Positions 24,247 through 32,251 of a stretch of 36,711 nucleotides of DNA are shown here, in pieces; positions within the stretch are counted from its first letter, which is position 1, and each line of letters begins with the position of its first letter. The position numbers and the translations under genes were made by a program. This DNA is from an uncultured Caulobacterales bacterium (GTDB lineage: Bacteria > Pseudomonadota > Alphaproteobacteria > Caulobacterales > Caulobacteraceae), in contig CAIUMD010000039.1 in NCBI GenBank assembly GCA_903900155.1, positions 1 through 36,711 on the forward strand, in the 5' to 3' direction. The notes under the pieces were generated by a model that ran no database searches, was not told the origin of the DNA, and was given only the letters and a program-made list of their open reading frames with translations.

Positions 24247-24573
24247 GATGTCGTGGGAGTAGGGCGCGCGGGCGGTGGGGTCAATGTGGCGGGCGGCGGC
24301 GGTGGGTACTTAAGGGGCGCCGCAATTGTGATCACGATCCTGCCCAAAAGCATGGCGGGCGCCGCGCAATGGAGCAGCCAGCGCCTCGAAAGCCGCCCTT
24401 AGCCTCCCGCGACGGTTGCGGCCGTTGCGGATATTTCAAGCCTGACGAACTGTCGCAATCGCGCAAACATCGCGATCTGTATCTGTATTCAATCGTCAAA
24501 ATAAGAAAATCGCGCCGTTGGGAAGCAACACCGAGAACAAAAACAAACGCGTATGGCACTAAGAGGGGTGACT
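24247..24573. promoter_or_regulatory. Divergent promoter region of the copper operon and the large TonB receptor
   Basis: A 327-base non-coding gap between divergent genes. The right half is A+T-richer. It carries a perfect inverted repeat ATCGCG-caaacat-CGCGAT at 24458-24476, placed about 100 bases before the receptor start, which is a candidate operator. A short palindrome TTGTGATCACGAT lies near 24326. No riboswitch core was recognised. Short frames in this gap lack ribosome binding sites. Confidence 0.4.
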
Positions 24574-27240
24574 ATGACTAAGTTCTCGCGAGCCGTTCTG
24601 CTTTCGGGCATCTCTGCTCTTTCGATCAGCTTGAGTTTCGTCGGCCAGGCCAGCGCCGCCGGCCTGCAGGCCCAGGCGGCCGATCCGACTGCGACCGAGC
24701 TCGACACCCTGGTCGTCATCGGCACGCGCCGAACCGACCGCTCGGTGGTGGATTCGCCGTCTCCGATCGACGTCTTCGGCGGCGAGGAGCTTAGCCGCCA
24801 GCCGGCCACCGACATGCTGGACGTGGTCAAGAACCTCGTCCCATCGTTCTACGTCCCGCAGAACACCATCTCCGACGCCTCGACCTTCGTGCGCGCGCCG
24901 TCCCTGCGCGGCCTGGGCGCCGACCAGGTGCTCGTGATGATCAACGGCAAGCGCTACAACCGCTCGGCCCTGGTCCAGGTGGTTACGGGCGGCGACACGG
25001 CCCTGTCGCTGGGCGCGCAGGCCGTCGACCTGTCGCTGATCCCATCGATCGCGGTCAAGAACCTGCAGATCCTGCGCGACGGCGCGACCGCCCAATACGG
25101 CTCCGACGCCATTGGCGGCGTCATCAACTACGGCCTGCGCGACAGTGACAGCGGCTTCGAGGCCCAGGCGCGCTATGGCCAGACCTATGCCGGCGACGGC
25201 GAGAGCTATCAGTTCGCCGTCAATGCCGGCTTCAAGCTGTTCGACGCCGGCTTCGTCAACGTGTCGGGCGAGTACTTCGACGATGGCCAGACCAGCCGCG
25301 GCGCCACCCGGCCCATCGCGGCCGTCTTCGCGGCGAACAATCCCAGCCTCGCGGGGCAGCTGCCCAACTATCCCGGCCCGGCGCAGATCTGGGGTTCGTC
25401 GCCGACCAACGGCTACAAGGTGTTCGTCAACGCCGGCTACGACGTCAACGAAAACACCCACCTCTACATGACGGCCAATGTCGGGCATCGCGAGGCCGAC
25501 CAGAGCTTCAACTATCGTTCGCCGATCTCGGCGCCGACGCCGCTGGCGATCAACAACGGCACGGGCGCGCCCGCCACGGGCTCGCCGGGGCGTAACGGCG
25601 CCTTCGCCCCGATCTACCTGACGCCCTGTCCGGCCGGCAACGCCACCTGCCCCACGGGCGGCTTCGTCAAGGACGGCAACATCTTCAGCTTCACGTCGGT
25701 CTATCCGGCGGGCTTCACGCCGCGGTTCCAGGGCGTGGTCGAGCAATTCTACGGGACGATGGGCGTGCGGGGGCGGGCCGACAACGGTTTCACCTACGAC
25801 CTGTCGGGCACCGTGGCCCAGAACTCGCTGGACCTGGCCATGACCAAGTCGCTGAACGCCTCGTTCGGTCCGACCAGCCAGAAGGCGTTCAAGTTCGGCA
25901 AGCTGATCCAGCGCGAAACCGACCTGAACCTGGACCTGACCTATCCGATCGAGGTCGGCTTAGCGAGCCCGATCACCCTGTCGGGCGGCGGCGAGTATCG
26001 GCACGAGGAGTACGAGGCGACCGCGGGCGACGTCCAGTCCTACGCCGCCGGTCCCTACGCCGTGCAGCCGCTGTACGTGCAGGTCTCGCCCGGCGTCTAC
26101 GCCCGCTCGATCGTGGGCGGCTCGCCCGAGACGGCGTCGCAGTCGCCCGGCGCCAGCGGCTATGGCGGCACCAGCCCGGCGTCGGCCAAGACCTCGACCC
26201 AGAGCAACTACGGCGTCTATCTGGGCGCCGAGGCCGACGTCACCGAGGCCTTCACCCTGGGCGTGGCCGGACGCTATGAGGACTACAACACCTTCGGCGG
26301 CACCTTCGTCGGCAAGGCGAACGGGCTCTATCGGGTGTCGGAGATGTTCTCGGTGCGCGGCACCGTCGGCACCGGCTTCCACGCCCCGTCGCCCGGTCAA
26401 AGCAACACCGAGATCCTGACGACCGCCTTCGCCCCCGGCGGCGAGCAGGTCCAGACCGGCACCTATCCGGTGACCAGCGCCATCGCGAAATATTTCGGCG
26501 CCAAGACCCTCACGCCTGAAAAGGCCACCAACTACGGCGTCGGGTTCATCTTCAATCCGATCAGCAACCTGACCCTCACCGTCGACGGCTATCTGATCAA
26601 TGTGAAGGACCGCATCAGCATCACCAGCACCTTCGATGTGGTCGCGGCCGACATCGTCGCCCAGCCCGCGCTGGCCGCGGTCGGGGTCGGCGGCGCGGTG
26701 GCTTATTTCACCAACGGTTTCGACACCAGGACCAAGGGCGTCGACGCCGTCGCCACCTATCGCACCCAGCTGATGGACAACCCGCTGAGCCTGACCCTGG
26801 CCTACAGCTACAACAAGAGCACGGTCACCAGGTTCGACCCGGTGGCCATCGGCGCCGACCGGATCTACGACATCGAGAACATCACGCCCAAGCACCGGGC
26901 CAATCTTTCGGCCAGCTACGAGGTCGGCGGTTTCACGATCAACGCCCGCGGCAACTACTACAGCAGCTGGAGCACCAACCAGGACTATCCCGGCCAGACG
27001 TTCGGCTCGAAGGTCACGGCCGACCTCGATCTTAGCTACACGCTGGCGGACAAGTACACCCTCACCGTCGGGGCCAATAACCTGTTCGACGCCTATCCGG
27101 ACAAGCTGAAGCCGACGACGGCCAACCCGATCTACGCCCTGACCGGCAGCACGGCCGACGGTCAGATCTATCCGCGCTCGGGCGGTCCGTTCGGCATGAA
27201 CGGCGGCTTCTGGTACGCGCGCCTGAAGGTGAAGTACTAG
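24574..27240 (+). CDS. TonB-dependent outer-membrane receptor, large
   Basis: Receptor of 888 residues. The ATG at 24574 follows GAGGGG; an upstream ATG at 24553 would place that binding site inside the coding region. The signal peptide ends at about 28 (GQASA). A TonB-box-like ELDTLVVIG is at about 41-49. The plug carries DMLDVVKNLVPSF, PSLRGLGADQVLVMINGKRYN, ILRDGATAQYGSDAIGGVINY (split in the family as the typical plug end), and the barrel ends in LKVKY with terminal Tyr. This plug pattern is shared by many large receptors of unknown ligand in Caulobacter and sphingomonads. It is transcribed away from the copper operon, so a shared role is possible but unproven. A terminator follows directly. 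Confidence 0.93.
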   Translation: MTKFSRAVLLSGISALSISLSFVGQASAAGLQAQAADPTATELDTLVVIGTRRTDRSVVDSPSPIDVFGGEELSRQPATDMLDVVKNLVPSFYVPQNTISDASTFVRAPSLRGLGADQVLVMINGKRYNRSALVQVVTGGDTALSLGAQAVDLSLIPSIAVKNLQILRDGATAQYGSDAIGGVINYGLRDSDSGFEAQARYGQTYAGDGESYQFAVNAGFKLFDAGFVNVSGEYFDDGQTSRGATRPIAAVFAANNPSLAGQLPNYPGPAQIWGSSPTNGYKVFVNAGYDVNENTHLYMTANVGHREADQSFNYRSPISAPTPLAINNGTGAPATGSPGRNGAFAPIYLTPCPAGNATCPTGGFVKDGNIFSFTSVYPAGFTPRFQGVVEQFYGTMGVRGRADNGFTYDLSGTVAQNSLDLAMTKSLNASFGPTSQKAFKFGKLIQRETDLNLDLTYPIEVGLASPITLSGGGEYRHEEYEATAGDVQSYAAGPYAVQPLYVQVSPGVYARSIVGGSPETASQSPGASGYGGTSPASAKTSTQSNYGVYLGAEADVTEAFTLGVAGRYEDYNTFGGTFVGKANGLYRVSEMFSVRGTVGTGFHAPSPGQSNTEILTTAFAPGGEQVQTGTYPVTSAIAKYFGAKTLTPEKATNYGVGFIFNPISNLTLTVDGYLINVKDRISITSTFDVVAADIVAQPALAAVGVGGAVAYFTNGFDTRTKGVDAVATYRTQLMDNPLSLTLAYSYNKSTVTRFDPVAIGADRIYDIENITPKHRANLSASYEVGGFTINARGNYYSSWSTNQDYPGQTFGSKVTADLDLSYTLADKYTLTVGANNLFDAYPDKLKPTTANPIYALTGSTADGQIYPRSGGPFGMNGGFWYARLKVKY

Positions 27241-27252
27241 GCTTTCGAGAGA

Positions 27253-27288
27253 GCGCCGTCCGGGGGCGTCCCGGGCGGCGTTTTCGTT
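27253..27288 (+). terminator. Rho-independent terminator of the large TonB receptor gene
   Basis: GCGCCGTCCGGG-ggcgt-CCCGGGCGGCG followed by TTTTCGTT. The stem has one G-U pair. It begins 13 bases after the receptor stop and ends at the stop of the convergent CsbD-like gene. Confidence 0.85.
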
Positions 27289-27514
27289 ACTTCTTCGCGT
27301 CTTTGACGGCGTCCTTCAGGTCGCCCTGCTTCACATTGCCGGCGACCTTGTCCTTCTTGCCCTCCGCCTTGAGGTCGTCGTCGCCGATGACCTTGCCGAC
27401 GCCGGACTCGACCTTGCCGACGGTCTCCTGCTTGCGGCCGGCTTCCTTGTCGCAGGCGGCCAGGCCGGAGAGGGCGGCGATCAGGGTCAGGGGGAGGAGA
27501 AGGCGGCGGTTCAT
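27287..27514 (-). CDS. CsbD-like small lipoprotein
   Basis: Protein of 75 residues. The first 21 form a lipoprotein signal with lipobox LAAC at Cys21. The rest is highly charged and matches the CsbD pattern of a GxxxKxxGxxxGDxxLxxEGKxDKxxGxxKQ repeat (KVESGVGKVIGDDDLKAEGK). CsbD-family proteins are general-stress-associated in other bacteria, with unknown activity. A lipid-anchored form would sit in the envelope. No clear ribosome binding site is seen before the ATG at 27514. It ends inside the shared terminator region with the convergent receptor gene. Confidence 0.85.
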   Translation of the reverse strand: MNRRLLLPLTLIAALSGLAACDKEAGRKQETVGKVESGVGKVIGDDDLKAEGKKDKVAGNVKQGDLKDAVKDAKK

Positions 27515-27586
27515 GCGGAGGGTTCCGAGGGGCGCGGCTTGCGCCGCTGATCCCCTCGGAAACGCCCATGGCGCCGTTCGCGCTCC

Positions 27587-29455
27587 CTATTTCGCCGCTT
27601 CGGTCTCCGCGCCCAGCCAGGCCTTGCGGAAGGCCAGCTGCGCGTCGGTGGGCTTCAGGTCGGCCTTTTCGAAGCGCACGACTTCCAGCGTCGGGTCGGC
27701 GGCGACCTTCAGCGGGGCCTCGCGCACCTGGCCGCGCTGGACGAACTTCACCGTCGCAGCGTCGTCGGGCTTGAGGCGGTCGAGCGCGTCGGTCCAGTCG
27801 GCCTCGCTCCCGAACTCGAAGCGGCCGATGCTGACGATGCGGTCGCCCACTTCCAGGCCGGCGGCGTAGAGCGGGCTGCCCGGCACGGGCGGGGCGTCCA
27901 GGATCAGCTCGGCGCCGTTCGTCTTGACGCGAGTCGCGCCCAGCCAGGCCTTCTTGGGCGCCTTCTGGCGCAGCGTCAGGCCGGCCTGTTCCAGCAGCGG
28001 CGCGAAGTCGGGCAAGGCCGAGCCTTCGATGCTGGCCTTGAAGAAGGCGTCGGCGAACTTGGCGTCGCCCGTGGTCTGGGCCAGGGCGGCGCGGATGTCG
28101 GCGGGCTTGTAGGGTTTCTCGGGCGCGCCGTGGGTCTTCCACATGCGCTTCATGAAGTCGTCCAGGCTGAGCGGCTGCTTTCCTGCTTCTTGGGGGCGGC
28201 TCCGCAATTGCAGGTCCAAGGCCAGGCCGATGATCGCGCCGTACGGATAGTACGAGGTGAAGATGTTCGGGTTGGTGGGGTCCAGGGCGGCGGCGGCGTC
28301 GACGAACGGCGCGCGCAGGCTCATCTCCTGCGGCGAGCCGTACAGGCGGCCCGGACCGGTGACGACGCCGTTCAGCGCGCCCGACAGGAGGGTGAGATAC
28401 TCGTCGGTGGTCGACTGGCCGGCGCGGCGGATCAAGAGCGGACCATAGTACTGGGTGAAGCCCTCGGCCAGCCACAGCGACGGGGTCGGGTTGGCCCTGG
28501 TGAAGTCGAACGGCTCCAGCTCGGCCGGGCGGATGCGCTCGACGTTCCAGGCATGGAAGAACTCGTGGCTGGCCGTGCCCAGCTGGGCGAAGTTGGTGCG
28601 GAACAGCGAGCGCGGCTGGCTGATGAAGGTGGAATTGCGGTGCTCCATGCCGTCGCCGGTGATCTGCGGCATGTAGTCGGCGATGAAGGTGTAGGTCCCG
28701 TGGTCGAACCTGGGCAGCTCGCCGAACACCTTGATGTGCTCGGGGACGACGGCCTTCAGTTTCGCGACGAACTTGTCGGCGTCCTCGTCCGTTCCCGGAT
28801 TATGCAGCGCCAGGCGGAAGGTGTAGTCGCGGCCCTGGTCGGAGACCTTCCACTCGCGCAGGGTAAACGCGCTGATCTCGGTCGGGCTGTCCATGAAGTA
28901 CTGCAGGTTCGGGGCCCAGTACGTGTCAGCGGCGCCGGCGACCACGGGCAGTTGGGTGGCGACCCGCCAGCTGGGGTCGGCGCGCTTGAAGGCCACGCGG
29001 ATCGGCTTGCCGTCATAGCCGTCGGCCCACAGGAAGGTGGCGGGCATGTTCAGGTGGGCGTGGGTCGCGTCGACCTGGGAATAGGTGCCGTCGCCGCGGT
29101 CGGCGTACAGGGTGTAGCTCACCCGCACGACCCCGTCGTGGCCTGTGACGGTCCAGCTGTAGGGATCAGTGCGTTCGACGCTCAGCGGCTTGCCGGCCCC
29201 GTCGACGGCGCTGACCTTGTAGACGTTCTTGGCGAACTCGTGGATCGCGTAGCGGCCGGGCGACGAGCGCGACATCCGCAGATGCAGCGGCCCCTTGGGC
29301 GCGCCGCGATAGGTGGCGACGATCTGCGTCTCGTGGTGGGCGGCGTTCTCGAACGAGACCTCGTACTGGACGGGGGCGTCGACGCCGGGATCGGCCGCGA
29401 GAGCCGTGGTGGCGAACAGGGCCGATAGGCTGAGGCCGAACAGGATCTTACGCAT
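27587..29455 (-). CDS. M61-family metallopeptidase (glycyl aminopeptidase-like) with PDZ domain
   Basis: Exported peptidase of 622 residues. The ATG at 29455 is chosen because GGGGGAG precedes it and a signal peptide follows (MRKILFGLSLSALFATTALA). Upstream in-frame codons up to 29602 are translated repeat DNA and are rejected. The M61 N-terminal beta domain (about 25-200) is followed by the zinc motif HEFFH at 297-301 within ASHEFFHAWNVERIRP, with catalytic Glu298. A C-terminal PDZ domain at about 510-590 includes GSPLYAAGLEVGDRIVSIG. All expected residues are present. M61 enzymes release N-terminal glycine or alanine from peptides. The gene is followed at the 3' side by the CsbD-like gene after 72 bases. 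Confidence 0.93.
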   Translation of the reverse strand: MRKILFGLSLSALFATTALAADPGVDAPVQYEVSFENAAHHETQIVATYRGAPKGPLHLRMSRSSPGRYAIHEFAKNVYKVSAVDGAGKPLSVERTDPYSWTVTGHDGVVRVSYTLYADRGDGTYSQVDATHAHLNMPATFLWADGYDGKPIRVAFKRADPSWRVATQLPVVAGAADTYWAPNLQYFMDSPTEISAFTLREWKVSDQGRDYTFRLALHNPGTDEDADKFVAKLKAVVPEHIKVFGELPRFDHGTYTFIADYMPQITGDGMEHRNSTFISQPRSLFRTNFAQLGTASHEFFHAWNVERIRPAELEPFDFTRANPTPSLWLAEGFTQYYGPLLIRRAGQSTTDEYLTLLSGALNGVVTGPGRLYGSPQEMSLRAPFVDAAAALDPTNPNIFTSYYPYGAIIGLALDLQLRSRPQEAGKQPLSLDDFMKRMWKTHGAPEKPYKPADIRAALAQTTGDAKFADAFFKASIEGSALPDFAPLLEQAGLTLRQKAPKKAWLGATRVKTNGAELILDAPPVPGSPLYAAGLEVGDRIVSIGRFEFGSEADWTDALDRLKPDDAATVKFVQRGQVREAPLKVAADPTLEVVRFEKADLKPTDAQLAFRKAWLGAETEAAK

Positions 29456-29520
29456 GCGCTCCCCCGGAAATACGAGGGGCGCACCATGGCCAAGCCTTTG
29501 CGTCGCCGCAAGGCGGGGCC

Positions 29521-29632
29521 GAAACCTCGTCCTTCGACAAGCCCAGGATGAGGTTTCTACGGATGAGACTTCTACTGAACCGAGGTCAAAAGTAGTCCTC
29601 ATCCTGAGCTTGTCGAAGGACGAGGACGGACC
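29521..29632. repeat. Extragenic palindromic repeat, copy B
   Basis: Full copy of the family seen at 1-83: left arm CCTTCGACAAGCCCAGGATGAGG, shortened here as CTTCGACAAGCCCAGGATG, and right arm CATCCTGAGCTTGTCGAAGG. The arms flank an inner TTCTACT...AAGTAG pair. It ends directly at the stop of the MaoC hydratase gene (29634) and lies upstream of the M61 peptidase start. Confidence 0.85.
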
Positions 29633-29633
29633 C

Positions 29634-30086
29634 TCAGCCCCTGGCCGGCTTCCGCCGACGCGGCACGCGGACCACGGCCTCGCCGTCCATGATCGGGTCT
29701 TCGCCGACCAGGCCTTCGCAGCGCAGGGTGACGCGGGCGCTCTCGGGGTCGATGGCGGCGACCGTCACGCGCGCCGTGACGACGTCGCCGATCCGCACCG
29801 GCTTGTGGAAGGCCAGGGTCTGGGACAGGTAGATCGAACCGGCGCCGGGCAGGATGGTCCCGACGACCGCCGAGCCGAACGAGGCTGACAAAAGGCCGTG
29901 GGCGATGCGCCCGCGATAGGCCGTCTTGCTGGCGAAGGCCTCGTCCATGTGGACGGGATTGAAGTCGTCCGAGGCCTCTGCGAACAGGCCGATGCGCTCT
30001 TCGGTGACGGCGACCTGTTTCTCGGCGACCATCCCGACAGACAGTTCTTCCAGAATATAGCCGCCGGAGGGGTGACGTTCGATCAT
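29634..30086 (-). CDS. MaoC-family (R)-specific enoyl-CoA hydratase, PhaJ-like
   Basis: Hydrates trans-2-enoyl-CoA to (R)-3-hydroxyacyl-CoA, linking fatty-acid oxidation to polyhydroxyalkanoate synthesis in organisms that make it. The 150-residue length fits PhaJ-type single-hot-dog enzymes. The catalytic Asp-x4-His pair is Asp41 and His46 in DDFNPVH, followed by GRIAHGLLSASF, the typical hydratase segment. The C-terminus is a basic tail. The ATG at 30086 has only a weak GGA upstream. In contrast to the MaoC-fold protein at 92-484, the active site is complete. No pha genes are in the window, so the pathway is inferred from the family. Confidence 0.9.
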   Translation of the reverse strand: MIERHPSGGYILEELSVGMVAEKQVAVTEERIGLFAEASDDFNPVHMDEAFASKTAYRGRIAHGLLSASFGSAVVGTILPGAGSIYLSQTLAFHKPVRIGDVVTARVTVAAIDPESARVTLRCEGLVGEDPIMDGEAVVRVPRRRKPARG

Positions 30087-30147
30087 GTCCGGCGGTTAGC
30101 GCTCACGGGGGGTTATGACCAGCGAAAAACGGCTGTGGGGCCGAAAC

Positions 30148-30241
30148 CTCGCCCTTCGGCAGGCTCAGGGTTAAGGTTTCTAGTGAAGCGCCGAATGCGA
30201 AGTCGCCCTCATCCTGAGCTTGTCGAAGGACGAGGGCGGGC
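30148..30241. repeat. Extragenic palindromic repeat, copy C (diverged left arm)
   Basis: Third copy of the same family. The right arm CATCCTGAGCTTGTCGAAGG is intact; the left arm reads CCTTCGGCAGGCTCAGGGTTAAGG and has diverged. It ends 2 bases before the stop of the YbaL-like antiporter gene. All three copies therefore end within about 10 bases of the stop of a minus-strand gene. Confidence 0.8.
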
Positions 30242-30243
30242 TA

Positions 30244-31908
30244 TCAATGATGCCCCGCGCCCGCCGTCGGCTTCTTCTTCGGCGCCCGGGCCAGCATGCC
30301 CTTGGCGATCTCTTCCTCGCCGATCAGGGCGTGGGTGGCGCCGGTCTGCTTGAGCAGGGCGACGTCGGCGTCAGTATAGGCGCGGGCGATGATCTCGCAC
30401 TGCGGATTGGCGGCGCGGGCCTGCTCGATGATCCGGGCCGCCTCGAACGGATTGGGCACGGCGACGAACAGGTGGGTGGCCTTGTCCAGGCCGGCCTTGA
30501 GCAGCACCTCGGGCTTGACGGCGTTGCCGCCGATCGTCTCGAAGCCGGCCTTGCGCAGGTCCTCGGCGCGCTCGACGTCGTCCTCGATCACCACCAGCGG
30601 GGTCCTGCCCTTCAGGCCCTCGGCCACGGCCTTGCCGACGCGGCCGTAGCCGATCAGCAGAGCGTGCGGCTGGGCGGCGGCGGCCAGCGGGGCCTCGCCC
30701 GAGGCCTCGCGTTCCTTGGCGATCATCTTGGGCAGCAGGCGGTCCAGCCAGGCGAACAGCAGCGGGTTGACCAGGATCGACAGGATGGCGCCGGCCAGGA
30801 CGAGGTCACGGCCGTCATCGGGCAAGAGCTTCAGTGACACGCCCAGGCCCGCCAGGATGAACGAGAACTCGCCGATCTGGGCCAGGCTGACCGAGATGGT
30901 CAGGGCCGTGCTCATCGGCCGCTTGAAGGCCAGGACGATGACCAGGGCGGCCAGCGACTTGCCGATGACGATGATCGCCAGGGTCGCCAGGACGGCGACG
31001 GGATCGCGGATCAGCACCATCGGGTCGAACAGCATGCCGATCGAGACGAAGAACAGCACCGCAAAGGCGTCGCGCAGCGGCAGGGTCTCGTTGGCGGCCT
31101 GCTGCGACAGCTCGCTCTCGGCCATGATCATGCCGGCGAAGAAGGCCCCCAGGGCGAACGACACGCCAAACAGCGCGGCCGAACCGAAGGCGACGCCGAG
31201 CGCGATGGCCAGCACCGCCAGGCGGAACAGCTCGCGCGAGCCGGTGTGGGCGATGCGGTGCAGGATCCAGGGGATGACCCGGCGGCCGACGATCAGCATG
31301 AAGGCCACGAACGCCACGACCTTGCCGATGGTGATGGCGAAGGCCATGCCGACCCCACCCGTCTGCTGGGCCGGCGCCTCGCCGCCCAGCACGCCCGACA
31401 GGGCCGGCAGCAGGACGAGGGCCAGCACCATGGCCAGGTCCTCGACGATCAGCCAGCCCACCGCGATCTTGCCGCGCCCGGTCTCGATCAGCCGCCGCTC
31501 CTGCAGGGCGCGCAGCAGCACCACGGTCGAGGCGACCGACAGGGCCAGGCCGAACACCACGCCCGCGCCCAGGCTCCAGCCCAGCGCGACCGCCAGGCCA
31601 AGGCCCATTGCGGTCGCCGCGCCGATCTGCACGACCGCGCCGGGGATGGCGATGTTCTTCACCGCCATCAGGTCCTTCAGCGAGAAGTGCAGCCCGACCC
31701 CGAACATCAGCAGGATCACGCCGATCTCGGCCAACTGCGGAGCCAGCTCCTGGTCGGCGACATAGCCGGGCGTGAACGGCCCGACGAGCACGCCCGCCAG
31801 CAGGTAGCCGACCAGGACCGGCAGCTTCAGCCGGTTGGCGATGGCGCCGAGGACGAAGGCCAATCCCAGGCCGGCGACGATGGTGGCGATCAGCGAGGTG
31901 TTGTGCAA
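30244..31908 (-). CDS. ybaL: CPA2-family cation/proton antiporter with RCK domain, YbaL-like
   Basis: Inner-membrane potassium or sodium/proton antiporter of 554 residues. The start is TTG at 31908 with AAGGAG 5 bases upstream; this aligns the second residue with the N-terminus of E. coli YbaL (MHH...), and longer ATG starts are rejected. About 12 membrane segments fill residues 5-390, with family segments LKLPVLVGYLLAGVLVGPFTPG, split by many conserved glycines, LMFGVGLHFSLKDL, and GWLIVEDL. The C-terminal RCK/TrkA-N domain (about 415-530) starts with LLIGYGRVGK, a nucleotide-binding GxGxxG. The overall match to YbaL is very close in order and length. The tail is lysine- and histidine-rich. 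It is divergent from an XRE regulator and a second antiporter. Confidence 0.92.
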   Translation of the reverse strand: MHNTSLIATIVAGLGLAFVLGAIANRLKLPVLVGYLLAGVLVGPFTPGYVADQELAPQLAEIGVILLMFGVGLHFSLKDLMAVKNIAIPGAVVQIGAATAMGLGLAVALGWSLGAGVVFGLALSVASTVVLLRALQERRLIETGRGKIAVGWLIVEDLAMVLALVLLPALSGVLGGEAPAQQTGGVGMAFAITIGKVVAFVAFMLIVGRRVIPWILHRIAHTGSRELFRLAVLAIALGVAFGSAALFGVSFALGAFFAGMIMAESELSQQAANETLPLRDAFAVLFFVSIGMLFDPMVLIRDPVAVLATLAIIVIGKSLAALVIVLAFKRPMSTALTISVSLAQIGEFSFILAGLGVSLKLLPDDGRDLVLAGAILSILVNPLLFAWLDRLLPKMIAKEREASGEAPLAAAAQPHALLIGYGRVGKAVAEGLKGRTPLVVIEDDVERAEDLRKAGFETIGGNAVKPEVLLKAGLDKATHLFVAVPNPFEAARIIEQARAANPQCEIIARAYTDADVALLKQTGATHALIGEEEIAKGMLARAPKKKPTAGAGHH

Positions 31909-31952
31909 AGGCTCTCCTTGACGATCGGCTTTTTCGGGCGTACTCAACCAAT

Positions 31953-32228
31953 ATGGGTGATAAAACCCAGGTATGCCAGATGCCGCACGCAAAAATTCTC
32001 CTGCCGGCCCAGTGCCGGGCCGCCCGGGGACTGATCAACTGGTCCCAGGGAGAGCTCGCCGACAAGGCGGGCGTGTCGCGCAGCACGGTCAAGGACTTCG
32101 AGACCGAGCGCCACGCCTTGCACCATAGCACCGAACGCCTTCTGATCGACGCGATCGAGGCCGGCGGGGTGTCGCTGATCGTGGCGGACGAGGCAGGGCC
32201 GGGCGTGCGGTTGAAGCGACCGGTCTAG
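31953..32228 (+). CDS. Small XRE-family helix-turn-helix regulator
   Basis: DNA-binding protein of up to 91 residues. The helix-turn-helix region ARGLINWSQGELADKAGVSR (about 24-43) followed by STVKDFE is typical of the XRE/Cro family, and the C-terminal part is a short helix and strand. Two ATGs fit: 31953, close to the divergent promoter and without a ribosome binding site, and 31980 (MPHAKILLP), which looks more like the family start. It lies between the divergent YbaL-like gene and the second antiporter, 23 bases upstream of the latter, so it may regulate one or both; that is inferred from position. Confidence 0.8.
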   Translation: MGDKTQVCQMPHAKILLPAQCRAARGLINWSQGELADKAGVSRSTVKDFETERHALHHSTERLLIDAIEAGGVSLIVADEAGPGVRLKRPV

Positions 32229-32251
32229 ATTTAGGAAACGACGGAGGGGCA

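Noticed and set aside
24322..24340. TTGTGATCACGAT as a CRP/FNR-type site
   Set aside because: The half-sites TGTGA and TCACG overlap without the 6-base spacer of a CRP site.
24369..24581. A 70-residue frame with CGRCGYFKPDE in the gap before the large TonB receptor
   Set aside because: No ribosome binding site, it runs into the receptor start, and it covers A+T-rich promoter DNA. The cysteine motif is tempting but probably chance.
27253..27288. Terminator region read as an extragenic repeat
   Set aside because: The stem followed by TTTT directly after a stop codon fits a terminator, and no second copy was seen in the window.
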